From JACDAN01 sp963802375 (GTDB taxonomy: Bacteria; Actinomycetota; Thermoleophilia; Gaiellales; Gaiellaceae), in NCBI GenBank assembly GCA_963802375.1, contig CAWDIJ010000010.1, forward strand, positions 868,001 through 932,000: a DNA stretch of 64,000 nt. Reading direction: 5' to 3'. A program made the position numbers and the translations under genes. Each line of letters starts with the position of its first letter. The stretch's first letter is position 1. The notes below the pieces were generated by a model that saw only the letters and a program-made list of their open reading frames with translations, was not told the origin of the DNA and searched no databases. Below, in pieces: positions 8,081 through 16,324 of the stretch.

Positions 8081-11000
8081 CTAATCGTCGTCGTCCTTGC
8101 TCTTCAGCTTCAGGTCGTAGCTCGTGACCGCGCTGTGTCCGAGGCTGTCCGTCGCCTCGACGCGGACCTCGTAGCTCTTGTTCCGGCGGTACTTGTGCAT
8201 GACCGACGGACCCGTGGTCGTGACGATGCGGGAGCCGTCGCCGAAGTCCCAGCGGAACTTCGTGAACGAGGCGCCCACGCTCGAGCCCGGCGTCGCGGTG
8301 AACGTGACCCGCTTGCCGTGACCAACCTTCGCTCCGAGGTCGACCGTGACCTCGTCGAGGAGCCAGTCCATCGCTCGGTCGCCGAGCTGCGCCGCGGTGG
8401 CGCCGCTGGCCACGCCCTCGATGCCGAAGCCCATCGAGAGGGCGCGGTAGAGGTACTCCTTCCGCTCCTCCTCGAGGCTCGGCTCCGATGCGCGGCCGAA
8501 CGACACCGCCGACGAGCCGGCCGCCGCGCAATCAGCGCGGAAGAGCGGCTTCATCGTGTGCGGTGCGTTGTACGTGTCGGTGTTCGGGCTCGGCGAGTAG
8601 AGGTCAACCGAGCTCTGGCTCAGACCGAGCGACATCCCGCCGAACGCGCCACAACCCTGCGCCGTGTTGGGCGGCGCGGTCGCGAACGCGCTGTTCGCCT
8701 CGTACGCGAGACCGAGGTAGCCGCTCGTGATCCGCCCGCGGTCGAGCCGCGAGTGGTACGTGCCGCTGTCCTCCGTGAGCGCCCAGTTCTGGCCAATCGC
8801 CCAGATCCGGCCGCCGCTGTCGAGGTACTCGGCCAGCGCGTCGTGGTCGGCGACGAAGAACCCGCTGGTGCCGAAGCTCGCGTTATCGCCCGTGAAGACG
8901 ACGATGCTCCGGTACCGGTGCAGGCTCACCGCGGACGGGAAGGCGCCCGTAAAGCCGAACACGTCGTAGGTCAGCCCGAGCGAGTCGAGCATCGCCGTGT
9001 ACGTGGCCCGTCGATCCGGCAACGCGGCGCTGAAGACCGAGCCGTCGTCGTCGATCAGCAGGACGTCCTTGTCCACGGCCGGCAGCACCCGGAACCAGAC
9101 CGGGATGTGCAGCCGCATGCCGGTCGCCCGGCTGACGAGGACGACTGACCCCTCGTAGTTGCCCGCGGGCGCACCCGCGACCGACTCGACCGTGACCGGA
9201 ATCGTGCCGAAGCGGTAGCGCCTCAGGCTCAACGCCGCCGTCCCGGCGGTGATGTTGAACCGGGCCGTCTGCGCGGCGTCACCCGTCTCGGTGGTCGTGA
9301 TGTCCCACGTATCCGTGCTTCCGCTGATGTTCCAGGCGCGGACGTTGAACGTCTTCGTCTCGCCGGGCGCCATGTGCCGCCCACTGAGGCTCGGCTCGTT
9401 GAAGACAAGCCCCGGACCAGACGCCTTGGCGAGGTCGATCCGGCCGGCACCTTGGGCGAGCACGCTCACCCGGGCGGTGCGGGCCGAGCTCGTCCACACG
9501 TCCTCGTTCGCCGTCGACATCAGCGCCGACTTCACCATTGCCGGCGTCCACCACGGATGCTTCTGGAGCAGCAGCGCAGCGGCGCCCGCGACGTGCGGGG
9601 TCGCCATGCTCGTGCCCGAAGCGGATCCGAACCCGGTGTAGACGCCCGGGAACGGGGCGTTCGCGTAGCCGCCGGAGAAGACGTCCTGTCCAGGAGCGAC
9701 GACGTCCGGCTTTATGTCCTTGTCCTGCGTCGGCCCGCGCGAGCTGAAGCCGGCGATCACGTCGCCGATCGTCACCGCGGGATGCGGGTTGAAGAAGAAC
9801 TCGCCCTGCGCCGTGGTCGGATTCGCGGTGATGAAGTTGAACATCGCGAGGCCGTTCGAGTGGCGGAGCAGGACCGACGGGATCGTCACGTCCGCGGCGT
9901 GGACGCCTGCACCCATCGTGATGAGCGTCTCGCCGTTGGCCGCGTTGTTGTAGATCAGCGCGCCGATCGCGCCGGCCCGCTGAGCGTTGAACACCTTGTC
10001 GCTGAAGTTGCAGGTGCCGCGCTCGATCAGGGCGATCTTGCCAGTCATCGAGCCCGGAACGAACGGGCTAATGTCTGCGCCCGGAGGCGGGTCGATCGTG
10101 CAGCCCTGGTTGTGCTGGGCCGGAGGCACGCTCGCAGTCTGCGCGGAGGCCGCGGTCACCAGCCCGGCCGGGCCCACGTGGCCGGTCAGCGCCGGGCCGA
10201 ATCCGGCTGGACCGGTGTCGAGCCCCCGCAGGTTCGCCGGGACCGGGGTCGGTGCCGTCGCCTGCGCGGTGGCCTGGATGATCGCCGCGTACTTCGAGAC
10301 GGCTCCAACCGAGATCACCTTGTCGGACGCGGACGGCAGGTTGCCGGTCGCCGTGGCGGGACCGCTGTTCCCCTGCGCCCACACACCGACGACCCCGGCG
10401 TCGACGGCGGACTCGGCCGCCTCGACCATCGGGTCGGGCCAGTCAAGCGTGTTCTGGTGGCTGGAGCCCCAGGAGTTGCTGAGGACGTCCGCGCCGTCGC
10501 GGACCGCGTCCTCGATCGCCTGGACGATCTCGACCACCCACCCGTTGCCGTTCTCGAACCCGTCCGGCGAGTTGGACGGATAGAAGATCCGGTAGTTCAT
10601 GAGGTACGCCGCCGGTGCGATGCCGCTCAGGCGCAGCTCGCCACCGGCAGGCGTGTTCGCGTTACAGGCGACCGTTCCGCCGACATGCGTCCCGTGCGAG
10701 CTTCCGCCCGGGCCGGGGATCGGCGTGTCGTTTCCGGTCGTCGGCGGGTCGCTCGGGCGGAAGTACGCGCGCGCCACGATCACCTTGTTGTTCGTGAAGC
10801 GCGTGTCGCCCTTCGGGTACCCACGCGGCGACCGGTAGCCGACGTCGCTGAAGCACGGGTTCCCGGCGTAGTTCCCGGCCGCGTCCTTGGTGACGTAGAC
10901 GCCGCTGTCGATGATCGCGACCTTGATCCCACGGCCGGCGTTCGCCTGGCCGCCGAGCTGATCCCAGAGCGCCGGTGCATTGATCTGGGCCGGCGTCGCA

Positions 11001-11467
11001 TACATCGACGGCTTGTACGGGACGTCCGGCACGACGGCGCGGACGCCCTTCATCCGGCGAACCTTGGCCGCCTGCGCCGTGTTCATCCGGACTGCAAGGC
11101 CGTTCAGCGTCAGCGTGTAGGACCGCTCGACGCGGAAGCCCTTGACGACCCGCGCCAGCCGCGCCTTGAACGCCGACTGGTTGCGCGTGAGCCCGCGAAG
11201 ATAGGTGCGGTTGACGGCCGCAGCGAGGTTCAGCTTGGCGGGATTCCCGCCCGAGAGGCTGAGCCCTCGCTTCGCCCGCCCGTAGTGCGCGAGCGGCTTC
11301 TTGTCGAGCATGACGATCCAGCGCTTGGCCGGATACGTGGCCAGGTCGATCGCGCTCGGCGTCGCCTTGGCCTCGGTTCCTTTCGTTCGAGCCGCGGCGG
11401 CGCCCGTGAGCGTGGCCGCGAGAAGGACGAGCAGTAGCCCGCCCACGAACAGGACGCGAGTCCTCAA
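8081..11467 (-). CDS. Large secreted subtilase with PA insert, PKD domain and DDDD tail
   Basis: 1128 residues from TTG at 11467, chosen because GGGAGGG lies seven bases before it; a GTG at 11491 has no such site. Order: signal peptide; inhibitor-I9-like propeptide; S8 domain with Asp ~187 (AIIDSGVY), His ~258 (SSHGTHVGGTVAC) and Ser ~620 (ASGTSMATPHVAGAAALL); a PA insert at about 447-552 (GKIALIERGTCNFSDKV); a long beta-rich region; and a C-terminal PKD domain (KFRWDFGDGSRIV). The tail is KSKDDDD. The design is that of actinobacterial minor extracellular proteases, exported and cell-associated or released. PKD domains usually aid substrate or surface binding. Confidence 0.92.
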   Translation of the reverse strand: MRTRVLFVGGLLLVLLAATLTGAAAARTKGTEAKATPSAIDLATYPAKRWIVMLDKKPLAHYGRAKRGLSLSGGNPAKLNLAAAVNRTYLRGLTRNQSAFKARLARVVKGFRVERSYTLTLNGLAVRMNTAQAAKVRRMKGVRAVVPDVPYKPSMYATPAQINAPALWDQLGGQANAGRGIKVAIIDSGVYVTKDAAGNYAGNPCFSDVGYRSPRGYPKGDTRFTNNKVIVARAYFRPSDPPTTGNDTPIPGPGGSSHGTHVGGTVACNANTPAGGELRLSGIAPAAYLMNYRIFYPSNSPDGFENGNGWVVEIVQAIEDAVRDGADVLSNSWGSSHQNTLDWPDPMVEAAESAVDAGVVGVWAQGNSGPATATGNLPSASDKVISVGAVSKYAAIIQATAQATAPTPVPANLRGLDTGPAGFGPALTGHVGPAGLVTAASAQTASVPPAQHNQGCTIDPPPGADISPFVPGSMTGKIALIERGTCNFSDKVFNAQRAGAIGALIYNNAANGETLITMGAGVHAADVTIPSVLLRHSNGLAMFNFITANPTTAQGEFFFNPHPAVTIGDVIAGFSSRGPTQDKDIKPDVVAPGQDVFSGGYANAPFPGVYTGFGSASGTSMATPHVAGAAALLLQKHPWWTPAMVKSALMSTANEDVWTSSARTARVSVLAQGAGRIDLAKASGPGLVFNEPSLSGRHMAPGETKTFNVRAWNISGSTDTWDITTTETGDAAQTARFNITAGTAALSLRRYRFGTIPVTVESVAGAPAGNYEGSVVLVSRATGMRLHIPVWFRVLPAVDKDVLLIDDDGSVFSAALPDRRATYTAMLDSLGLTYDVFGFTGAFPSAVSLHRYRSIVVFTGDNASFGTSGFFVADHDALAEYLDSGGRIWAIGQNWALTEDSGTYHSRLDRGRITSGYLGLAYEANSAFATAPPNTAQGCGAFGGMSLGLSQSSVDLYSPSPNTDTYNAPHTMKPLFRADCAAAGSSAVSFGRASEPSLEEERKEYLYRALSMGFGIEGVASGATAAQLGDRAMDWLLDEVTVDLGAKVGHGKRVTFTATPGSSVGASFTKFRWDFGDGSRIVTTTGPSVMHKYRRNKSYEVRVEATDSLGHSAVTSYDLKLKSKDDDD

Positions 11468-11603
11468 GTGATCTCCCTCCCCAGTTTTCACCCCATTGGT
11501 GGCCGCGCAAAAGCGCTAGCCGCGGGGTGGTTTCTAGGGCATCGAAGAAGGAAAGTCAATGGAGGTTCCTCTATCTGGACCGCGTCTAAACTGTGCGCCA
11601 GAC

Positions 11604-11676
11604 GGGGCGTTAGCTCAGCTGGGAGAGCGCCGGCTTTGCAAGCCGGAGGTCGCCGGTTCGATCCCGGCACGCTCCA
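11604..11676 (+). tRNA. tRNA-Ala(UGC)
   Basis: A complete cloverleaf: acceptor GGGGCGT pairs with ACGCTCC including the G3-U70 pair that identifies alanine tRNAs; D arm GCTC/GAGC; anticodon stem CCGGC/GCCGG with loop TTTGCAA (anticodon TGC at 11637-11639); T arm GCCGG/CCGGC with TTCGATC. The 3' CCA is not encoded. Its 3' part is the target of an integrative element. Confidence 0.95.
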
Positions 11677-11678
11677 CT
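11631..11678 (+). repeat. Left attachment-site copy (48-bp direct repeat in tRNA-Ala)
   Basis: From the anticodon stem to two bases past the tRNA end, this sequence is identical to 14661-14708. The base before it and the bases after it differ, so the repeat is exactly 48 bp. Confidence 0.9.
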
Positions 11679-11725
11679 AGCCGCCAAGCCACAAGCCATA
11701 CGGGATTGCGGTTCCCGCTATACGA

Positions 11726-12010
11726 CTAGTCCGATGGCCCCGACGCCATCTCAACGCCATCTCGTCCGGCCCTGGCGTCGAGCCGCGCCCGGATCGCGTC
11801 TTCGGAGTCACGCGCCAGGTGCCCATAGGTGCGGTCGATCATCGCCACCGACGTTCCCATCAGCCGTGACAGCTCGAAGATGGAGACGCCGGCGGCCAGG
11901 GCTTCGGTCGCGAACGTGTGGCGCAGGTGGTACGGACCGCGCCGTTCGATCCCGGCAGCGTCGAGCGCGTCGTACCAGTCGCGGGAGCGCCAGTTGTGAT
12001 CGTGTCGCCG
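11726..12010 (-). pseudogene. Tyrosine recombinase (phage integrase) C-terminal fragment
   Basis: About 95 residues of the catalytic domain: box II HLRHTFATEALAAG and the nucleophile segment SVAMIDRTYGHL, ending GVEMASGPSD. Box I arginine and all N-terminal DNA-binding domains are missing. The reading frame runs to 12019 but the integrase-like sequence starts near NWRSRDWYDALDAAG, where it meets another broken gene. Lying directly next to the tRNA attachment site with its 3' end toward it is normal for such integrases. Inactive. Confidence 0.85.
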
Positions 12011-12089
12011 GGCCGCCACGCATAGACCCGGTTCGGTATGTGGCCGGGTCGGCGGGGGTGCCGTCCGTCTGCTCGAGCTTGAAGTCCAT
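12011..12089 (-). pseudogene. Truncated, frameshifted small protein gene (MDFKLEQ...)
   Basis: ATG at 12089 has AGGGAGG upstream and encodes MDFKLEQTDGTPADPATYRT; after that a one-base frame change is needed to continue as VYAWRPGDTI. The combination N-x-LEQ-DGTPADP ... WRPGDTI resembles small ~65-residue proteins common in Thermoleophilia genomes (recalled, not searched). The sequence then runs into the integrase fragment, so the 3' half is lost. Unknown function. Confidence 0.6.
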
Positions 12090-12254
12090 CGGTCCTCCCT
12101 TTCCGGGACCGGACGGCCACCACGAACCTACAGGCGGAAGGGCTAGGGGCGACGTACTCCGCAGAAGCCACAGGCCCCGCATGGCCGCAGCTGCAACTCC
12201 GAAACACCTCGCCCCACAGACACAACGGGGAACCCCGCCGATTAGGTGCGCGGG

Positions 12255-12428
12255 TTAGAACAAGCGCCAAGGACGCCTGTCCACATACGCGCGATCAGCG
12301 CACTCTGGGCAGAACACACCGACATCCTCGTCGCCTTCGGGCTCCATCACTGAAACGAGATAAGCCCGCCAGCGGCGCGCCTCTTCAACCGTCGCCGGCT
12401 GTGTGGCGCATTCCTCGCAGTTGAGCAT
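12255..12428 (-). CDS. Small two-CxxC zinc-ribbon-like protein
   Basis: 57 residues: CEECATQ near the N-terminus and CPECADR near residue 43, with EARRWRAYLVS between. Two CxxC pairs at this distance suggest one bound zinc. An ATG at 12440 is also in frame, but 12428 follows GGGGTGG at a good distance and starts MLNCEEC, the expected beginning of this kind of protein. It is encoded inside the integrative element, divergent from the SGNH hydrolase gene. Function unknown. Confidence 0.65.
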   Translation of the reverse strand: MLNCEECATQPATVEEARRWRAYLVSVMEPEGDEDVGVFCPECADRAYVDRRPWRLF

Positions 12429-12543
12429 CGGCCACCCCATTCCTCAACCCGAGAACGCGGGAACGGCTCACGCAGTTACGGCAGGTGTGAAAGCAACCAC
12501 AACGGGAAAACCGGCTCTAGCCATCAAGCAGAAAGGATTCGCG

Positions 12544-13359
12544 ATGCGGATGCGAAGCGTCCTAGTGCTTAGCCTGATCGCTGCCTCACTCGCGCTGGCG
12601 CCGATCGCCGCGCCGGCTCCGCCTCTCCCGAGCAGCATTGCCGGAATCGGCGACTCGATTACGAGGGCTACCGATGTTTGCTGCTGGTATGGAGACCACC
12701 CCGCCCAGTCCTGGAGCACCGGCGGTGGCGCCTTCGACGGGATCAGCAGCCACTACGAGCGCATCCGCACACTCAACCCAGCGATTCAAGGGCGTAACTT
12801 CAGCGACGCCCGCGCGGGGGCCCGGATGCGTGACGCTCAAGCGCAGGCACAGACGGCGGTGACGCAGGGAGCCCGCTACGTCACGATTCTGATGGGCGCC
12901 AACGACGTCTGCACAGGCTCCCCCGCGACGATGACAACCGTGGCCGACTTCCGGGCCCAGTTTTCAGCGGCGATGGCCACGCTTGCAGCCGGGCTTCCGG
13001 CAGGGTCACACGTGTTCGTAGGCAGCATTCCCAATGTCTACCGGCTTTGGCAGCTCCTCCGTGCAAATGCGACCGCCCAGGTTGTTTGGTCGGTCGCCGG
13101 AATCTGCCAGGCGATGCTCTCACCGTTCAACACCGAGCAAGACCGGCAGGTAGTACTCGCGCGCGAGCAGGCCTTCAACCAAGTACTGGCCGAGGTATGC
13201 GGCCAATACGCGGCGATCTGTCGCTTCGATGACTACGCCGTCTTCAACTATGTGTTCAGCGCAAGCCAGGTGAGCAAGCTCGACTACTTCCACCCGAGCC
13301 TCGCTGGCCAGGCGGCATTAGCCAGCATCACCTGGCAGCGCTCTTGGTGGGGGAGCTAG
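12544..13359 (+). CDS. Secreted SGNH/GDSL hydrolase
   Basis: 271 residues. The ATG at 12544 follows AAAGGA and opens a clear signal peptide (LVLSLIAASLALAPIAAPAP). Block I is GIGDSITRA (catalytic Ser), block III is GANDVC (Asn of the oxyanion hole) and block V is DYFHPSLAGQ (catalytic Asp and His). This makes it an esterase/lipase-type SGNH hydrolase acting outside the cell, possibly on an acetylated polysaccharide or lipid. It is the largest intact gene inside the tRNA-Ala element and its likely fitness cargo. Cys pairs (CCW, CTG, CQA, CGQYAAIC) fit an exported protein. Confidence 0.9.
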   Translation: MRMRSVLVLSLIAASLALAPIAAPAPPLPSSIAGIGDSITRATDVCCWYGDHPAQSWSTGGGAFDGISSHYERIRTLNPAIQGRNFSDARAGARMRDAQAQAQTAVTQGARYVTILMGANDVCTGSPATMTTVADFRAQFSAAMATLAAGLPAGSHVFVGSIPNVYRLWQLLRANATAQVVWSVAGICQAMLSPFNTEQDRQVVLAREQAFNQVLAEVCGQYAAICRFDDYAVFNYVFSASQVSKLDYFHPSLAGQAALASITWQRSWWGS

Positions 13360-13522
13360 TCGTTCACGTGTTGCGGCCGGAGAACTCGCGCTCGTCCCAC
13401 TCCGGCAGTAGACGGCACCTCACCGTCGACGGTGAGCCGAGCCGTCCAACCGCGCGCTCGCTTTCCCGCGAGACGCGGCAGCACTCGACGCCCCGCAGCC
13501 GGTTCGTATAGGACGGCCCGTT

Positions 13523-13726
13523 CTAGCTGGAGGCTTGCTCTACGGCGCAGACGAGGCGTTGGTCGGTGCCTGTGTATTCCGTCTCCTCGAGCAACTTCAC
13601 CCGTAACGCACGCCCGCCGTATTCAAAACTGTCGTTGACGGCGTAGGAGACGCCTGCGGGTGAGGCGTGCTCGAGGCGAGTTACACCGCCTTCAGGTTCG
13701 AGGATCTCCAGCTCGTAGATCGGCAT
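13523..13726 (-). CDS. Small beta-rich protein, unknown function (MPIYELE...)
   Basis: 67 residues. ATG at 13726 follows GGGAGGTGCGAC, a strong ribosome site. The sequence begins MPIYELEILEPEGGVTRLE and continues to GGRALRVKLLEE and DQRLVCAVEQ, alternating hydrophobic residues that suggest a small beta barrel. It resembles three other small proteins in this window in layout (N-terminal strand, Gly turn, RV strand, V-C-x-V end). Located inside the integrative element. Confidence 0.6.
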   Translation of the reverse strand: MPIYELEILEPEGGVTRLEHASPAGVSYAVNDSFEYGGRALRVKLLEETEYTGTDQRLVCAVEQASS

Positions 13727-13988
13727 GTCGCACCTCCCGCAGTTCGCTGAAATGTCTGGGCCGAAGCACTCCGCAGAGGCCGCCACACCGGTAGTCCCCA
13801 CAGCACTCCGCCCACACCCAGTTAACGCGCCCAGCGGCGATCGGGTACGCACGCCGACCCTGATCGCCCTGATTCCAGTCACCTGCTGGCAAGGACAGCG
13901 CCCGGGACGTTTGAGCTCTAGCGAGGGAGGGGAACCATCGTCCTGGGCGGGTCGGCTCTCTCCGGTCCCGACCGAAAGGCTGCGGCGT

Positions 13989-14234
13989 ATGCGCTTCTGG
14001 ATCTGCGACATATCGAGCCCGGACGCTGAAAGCCGGTTCGAGATGGATTTCGAGGAGCCGCCTAGTGAGGGCAGCGTGATCGCTCCCGGAATCATGATCT
14101 ACCGAGTGAGCGCGATCGTCCGGCTTCCGGGCGAAATATCGCCGGGCGTCATCGAGGTTGAACGCGTAGCCGAGCCGGAGCCAGAATCTGCCGCAGACTG
14201 GCCTTCCTATCGACCTGGCGCCTACCCCCATTAG
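13989..14234 (+). CDS. Small beta-rich protein, unknown function (MRFWICD...)
   Basis: 81 residues starting MRFWICDISSPDAESRFEMD, then EGSVIAPGIMIYRVSAIVRL and SPGVIEVERVAEPEP. The layout matches the neighbouring minus-strand small protein. The frame is open further upstream, but that part has no coding character and ATG 13989 gives the expected start. Ribosome site weak (GAAAGG at 9-10 bases). Within the element, followed at 4 bp by another tiny gene. Confidence 0.55.
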   Translation: MRFWICDISSPDAESRFEMDFEEPPSEGSVIAPGIMIYRVSAIVRLPGEISPGVIEVERVAEPEPESAADWPSYRPGAYPH

Positions 14235-14238
14235 AACC

Positions 14239-14376
14239 GTGTTGAAGGGCCTGCGGATTTGGCGTCGGAAGCTACGGCGGGCGCCGACTCGTGAGGAGCT
14301 TGCCGCCCAAGAAGAGGAGGCCAAGCGCATCCTCTACGCGCAGGACACGATTACGGTCCGACGCGGACGCCGTTAG
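14239..14376 (+). CDS. Very small basic helical protein (45 residues)
   Basis: GTG start, 45 codons: basic N-terminus (LKGLRIWRRKLRRAPT) then an acidic helix (REELAAQEEEAKRILYAQDT) and a basic end. Charge segregation and position four bases after the preceding small gene argue for a real gene; length is too short to be sure. Function unknown. Confidence 0.4.
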   Translation: MLKGLRIWRRKLRRAPTREELAAQEEEAKRILYAQDTITVRRGRR

Positions 14377-14660
14377 CCAACGTCCAACACTGCCTCCCCG
14401 GGGCGTTCTGGGCGGAGGCACTACGCCAGCGCAGCGTCGCCGAGCGCCACCTGCGGGAAGGGCCGCGGCTTCGACCCACGCCCCCTCGTGGCCTTGTTGC
14501 CAGCCCTGGCGGGCTGACGCCATCTCAACGCCAAAACGTCTGGAGCTTGTGCGATCGGCGCTTCGCTTGCTTTCACGGCCTAGCGGCCGGAAGTCCAGTA
14601 GCCATGCGGGTTTACGTCGCATCTCGTTCCCGCCCGGTTTCGGCCATACTCCTGCTCTCG

Positions 14661-14708
14661 CGGCTTTGCAAGCCGGAGGTCGCCGGTTCGATCCCGGCAC
14701 GCTCCACT
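14661..14708 (+). repeat. Right attachment-site copy (tRNA-Ala 3' part only)
   Basis: Exact copy of 11631-11678. Upstream bases do not form the D arm or the 5' acceptor strand, so this is not a second tRNA gene. Confidence 0.88.
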
Positions 14709-15287
14709 CTCACTCCCCGAGCCAATCCAGCAGAAACGCCGAGCACATCGGCAACTTTTCTCAACGTACAACTCAAGACCGCTCAATACACCAAGACGCG
14801 GTTCGCGACCCTGACGACAGGGTCAAACGAGGGTCACCAGGGTCGGGACAGGGTCACAAGACGGCCGCGACGGCGCCAAAGCGACTAGCGAACGGCAACT
14901 ACCACACCTAGGTCACAAGCGGTGAGCGTTGACAGCATGAGGAGCACGACCAGCTACCACGATCCGCTGCGTACGCATGAAAACCATGAACTAGATGCAG
15001 GGTACCCACGACCCCGGTTGCGCCAACAAGAGAAGGCTCGTCCGCCACCACTGAAACTCTGGACACACCTCAGCCCTCGAGTGCTGGAACCTCAACCGCG
15101 TCATCCAGCCCGAGGCGGTAGGTGTGTCCCGCTGAGCGCGACGGACTCGCAATCGCGATCCTGGGCCCCAAGACGCAAATTGACACCCCAAAAAGGGCGT
15201 AGTAGCGTCGAATCGCGTTAAGACGCGACGAGGGACGGAAGGGGGCGGCGTCGATACGACGAATTCCGATCCCGGAGTTACTGCGAC
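14709..15287. other. Intergenic region downstream of the element, no gene supported
   Basis: No frame has coding character. It holds the hexamer repeat cluster at 14807-14855 and, at 15180-15208, a TTGACA followed 17 bases later by TAGCGT, a possible weak promoter for the secreted protein gene that starts at 15288. Confidence 0.5.
14807..14855. repeat. Cluster of five AGGGTC hexamers
   Basis: AGGGTC starts at 14819, 14830, 14839 and 14850, i.e. spaced 11, 9 and 11 bp, with an inverted copy (GACCCT) at 14807. Near-helical spacing puts the copies on one face of the DNA, as in operator arrays or iterons. Confidence 0.6.
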
Positions 15288-16199
15288 ATGGGGGATAGGG
15301 CCGGGTTGAAACGAGGTTTCGCGACAGCGCGGACGTTCGTCGGCCGCCGCGTCGGCGTCGCCGTCGCCGCGGTCGCAATGCTGGCGCTCGCACCGGGCGC
15401 GACGGGCGACGTGCCGCTCGTCAACCTGAGCGTGTACGGCACTCTCGGCCAGAACGGCTGGTATGTCAGCAGCGTCACGCTCGACTGGTCGTTCAGCGGG
15501 CCCCTCTATTCGTCGACCGGCTGCTCGAACATGACCCTCACCGCGGATACGCCTGGAACGACGTTTACCTGCACGGCGACGAGCCTCGACCGGTCGACGA
15601 CGATGTCTCTCAGCAAGACGATCAAGCTCGACCAGACGCCGCCGACGCTGTCGAAGCTCGCTGCCCGCGCGGGCAGCCGCCGGCTCGATCTCAGCTGGGT
15701 CGCCTCGTCGGACACGCAGCTCGTTCAGGTCATGCGGACGTCGAACGCCAGCGGCGGCAAGTCCAGGCTCGTCTACAGCGGGACCAGGGCGAGCTTCCGC
15801 GACACCCGGGTCAAGCTCGGCACGCGCTACCGCTACACCGTCACGGCGATCGATCAAGCAGGCAACCGTGCCGCTAAGACGCTCGCTGTCGCCGCGCCGG
15901 GGACGCTCTTCGCGCCCATGCCGGGCGAGCGCGTCTCGCGTGCGCCGGTCCTCAGGTGGACGCCGGTCAAGGGCGCCCAGTACTACAACGTCCAGCTAGT
16001 GCGCGGCAAGAAGATCCTCAGCGCGTGGCCTACGACGACCCACTTCCAGGTGCCGCGCTCGTGGGTCTACCATGGACACCGCTACCGGCTGCATCGTGGC
16101 AAGTACCGGTGGTACGTCTGGCCCGGCCTCGGCACCCTCTCCGCGAACAGATACGGAGGCATGCTCGGCGGCAGCTCGTTCGTGTTCTCGCCCGCCTAG
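15288..16199 (+). CDS. Secreted fibronectin type III-like protein
   Basis: 303 residues. A basic N-terminus and hydrophobic segment (GVAVAAVAMLALAPGATG) form a signal peptide. Next comes an Ig-like region with a cysteine pair (SSTGCSNMTL ... TFTCTATSL), then a fibronectin type III-like domain (KLGTRYRYTVTAIDQAGNRA) and a C-terminal beta domain with APVLRWTPVKGAQYYNVQLV and KYRWYVWPG. Such modules bind carbohydrate or protein at the cell surface; no catalytic motif is seen. It ends directly against a phage gene remnant on the other strand. Confidence 0.75.
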   Translation: MGDRAGLKRGFATARTFVGRRVGVAVAAVAMLALAPGATGDVPLVNLSVYGTLGQNGWYVSSVTLDWSFSGPLYSSTGCSNMTLTADTPGTTFTCTATSLDRSTTMSLSKTIKLDQTPPTLSKLAARAGSRRLDLSWVASSDTQLVQVMRTSNASGGKSRLVYSGTRASFRDTRVKLGTRYRYTVTAIDQAGNRAAKTLAVAAPGTLFAPMPGERVSRAPVLRWTPVKGAQYYNVQLVRGKKILSAWPTTTHFQVPRSWVYHGHRYRLHRGKYRWYVWPGLGTLSANRYGGMLGGSSFVFSPA

Positions 16200-16324
16200 C
16201 GGTCTCCCGCGGCGCCGGAAGTCCGGTCACCCGAGATCGCGAGGAATCGCTTGCCCACGACGGCGGCGGTCGCGTGCCCGGTGAGATCCTCGCCAGGCCT
16301 CTTGTAAGGGATCGCGTCAGCCAT
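16196..16324 (-). pseudogene. Phage capsid-decoration (DUF2190-like) protein, N-terminal remnant
   Basis: 42 codons from ATG 16324: MADAIPYKRPGEDLTGHATA, then AVVGKRFLAISGDRTSG. This is the beginning of DUF2190-type capsid cement proteins of tailed phages, which are normally ~110 residues. The rest is gone; the frame stops where the secreted fibronectin-like gene ends on the other strand. Its ATG overlaps the upstream stop (TGATG), as in a phage structural operon. Confidence 0.65.

Larger units (their letters stand above)
11631..14708 (+). mobile_element. Small decayed integrative element in tRNA-Ala
   Basis: A 3.08-kb segment lies between two exact 48-bp copies of the tRNA-Ala 3' part, the standard outcome of site-specific integration by a tyrosine recombinase. 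The only recombinase left is a C-terminal integrase fragment right next to the left copy. Cargo seen: a CxxC small protein, a secreted SGNH hydrolase and three or four very small proteins on both strands. No replication, transfer or excisionase genes are recognisable, so the element cannot move by itself. AT content is slightly higher in the cargo (around 12.5 kb) than in neighbouring genes. Confidence 0.82.

Noticed and set aside
8135..11437. Long plus-strand frames opposite the large subtilase (337 and 687 codons)
   Set aside because: Arg/Val/Asp-rich composition typical of antisense frames in GC-rich genes; the minus strand has a full protease with catalytic motifs.
14661..14708. Second tRNA-Ala gene
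   Set aside because: Only the 3' part is present; there is no D arm or 5' acceptor strand.
14922..15221. 99-codon plus-strand frame in the gap after the element
   Set aside because: No coding bias or family features; lies in a repeat-bearing intergenic region.
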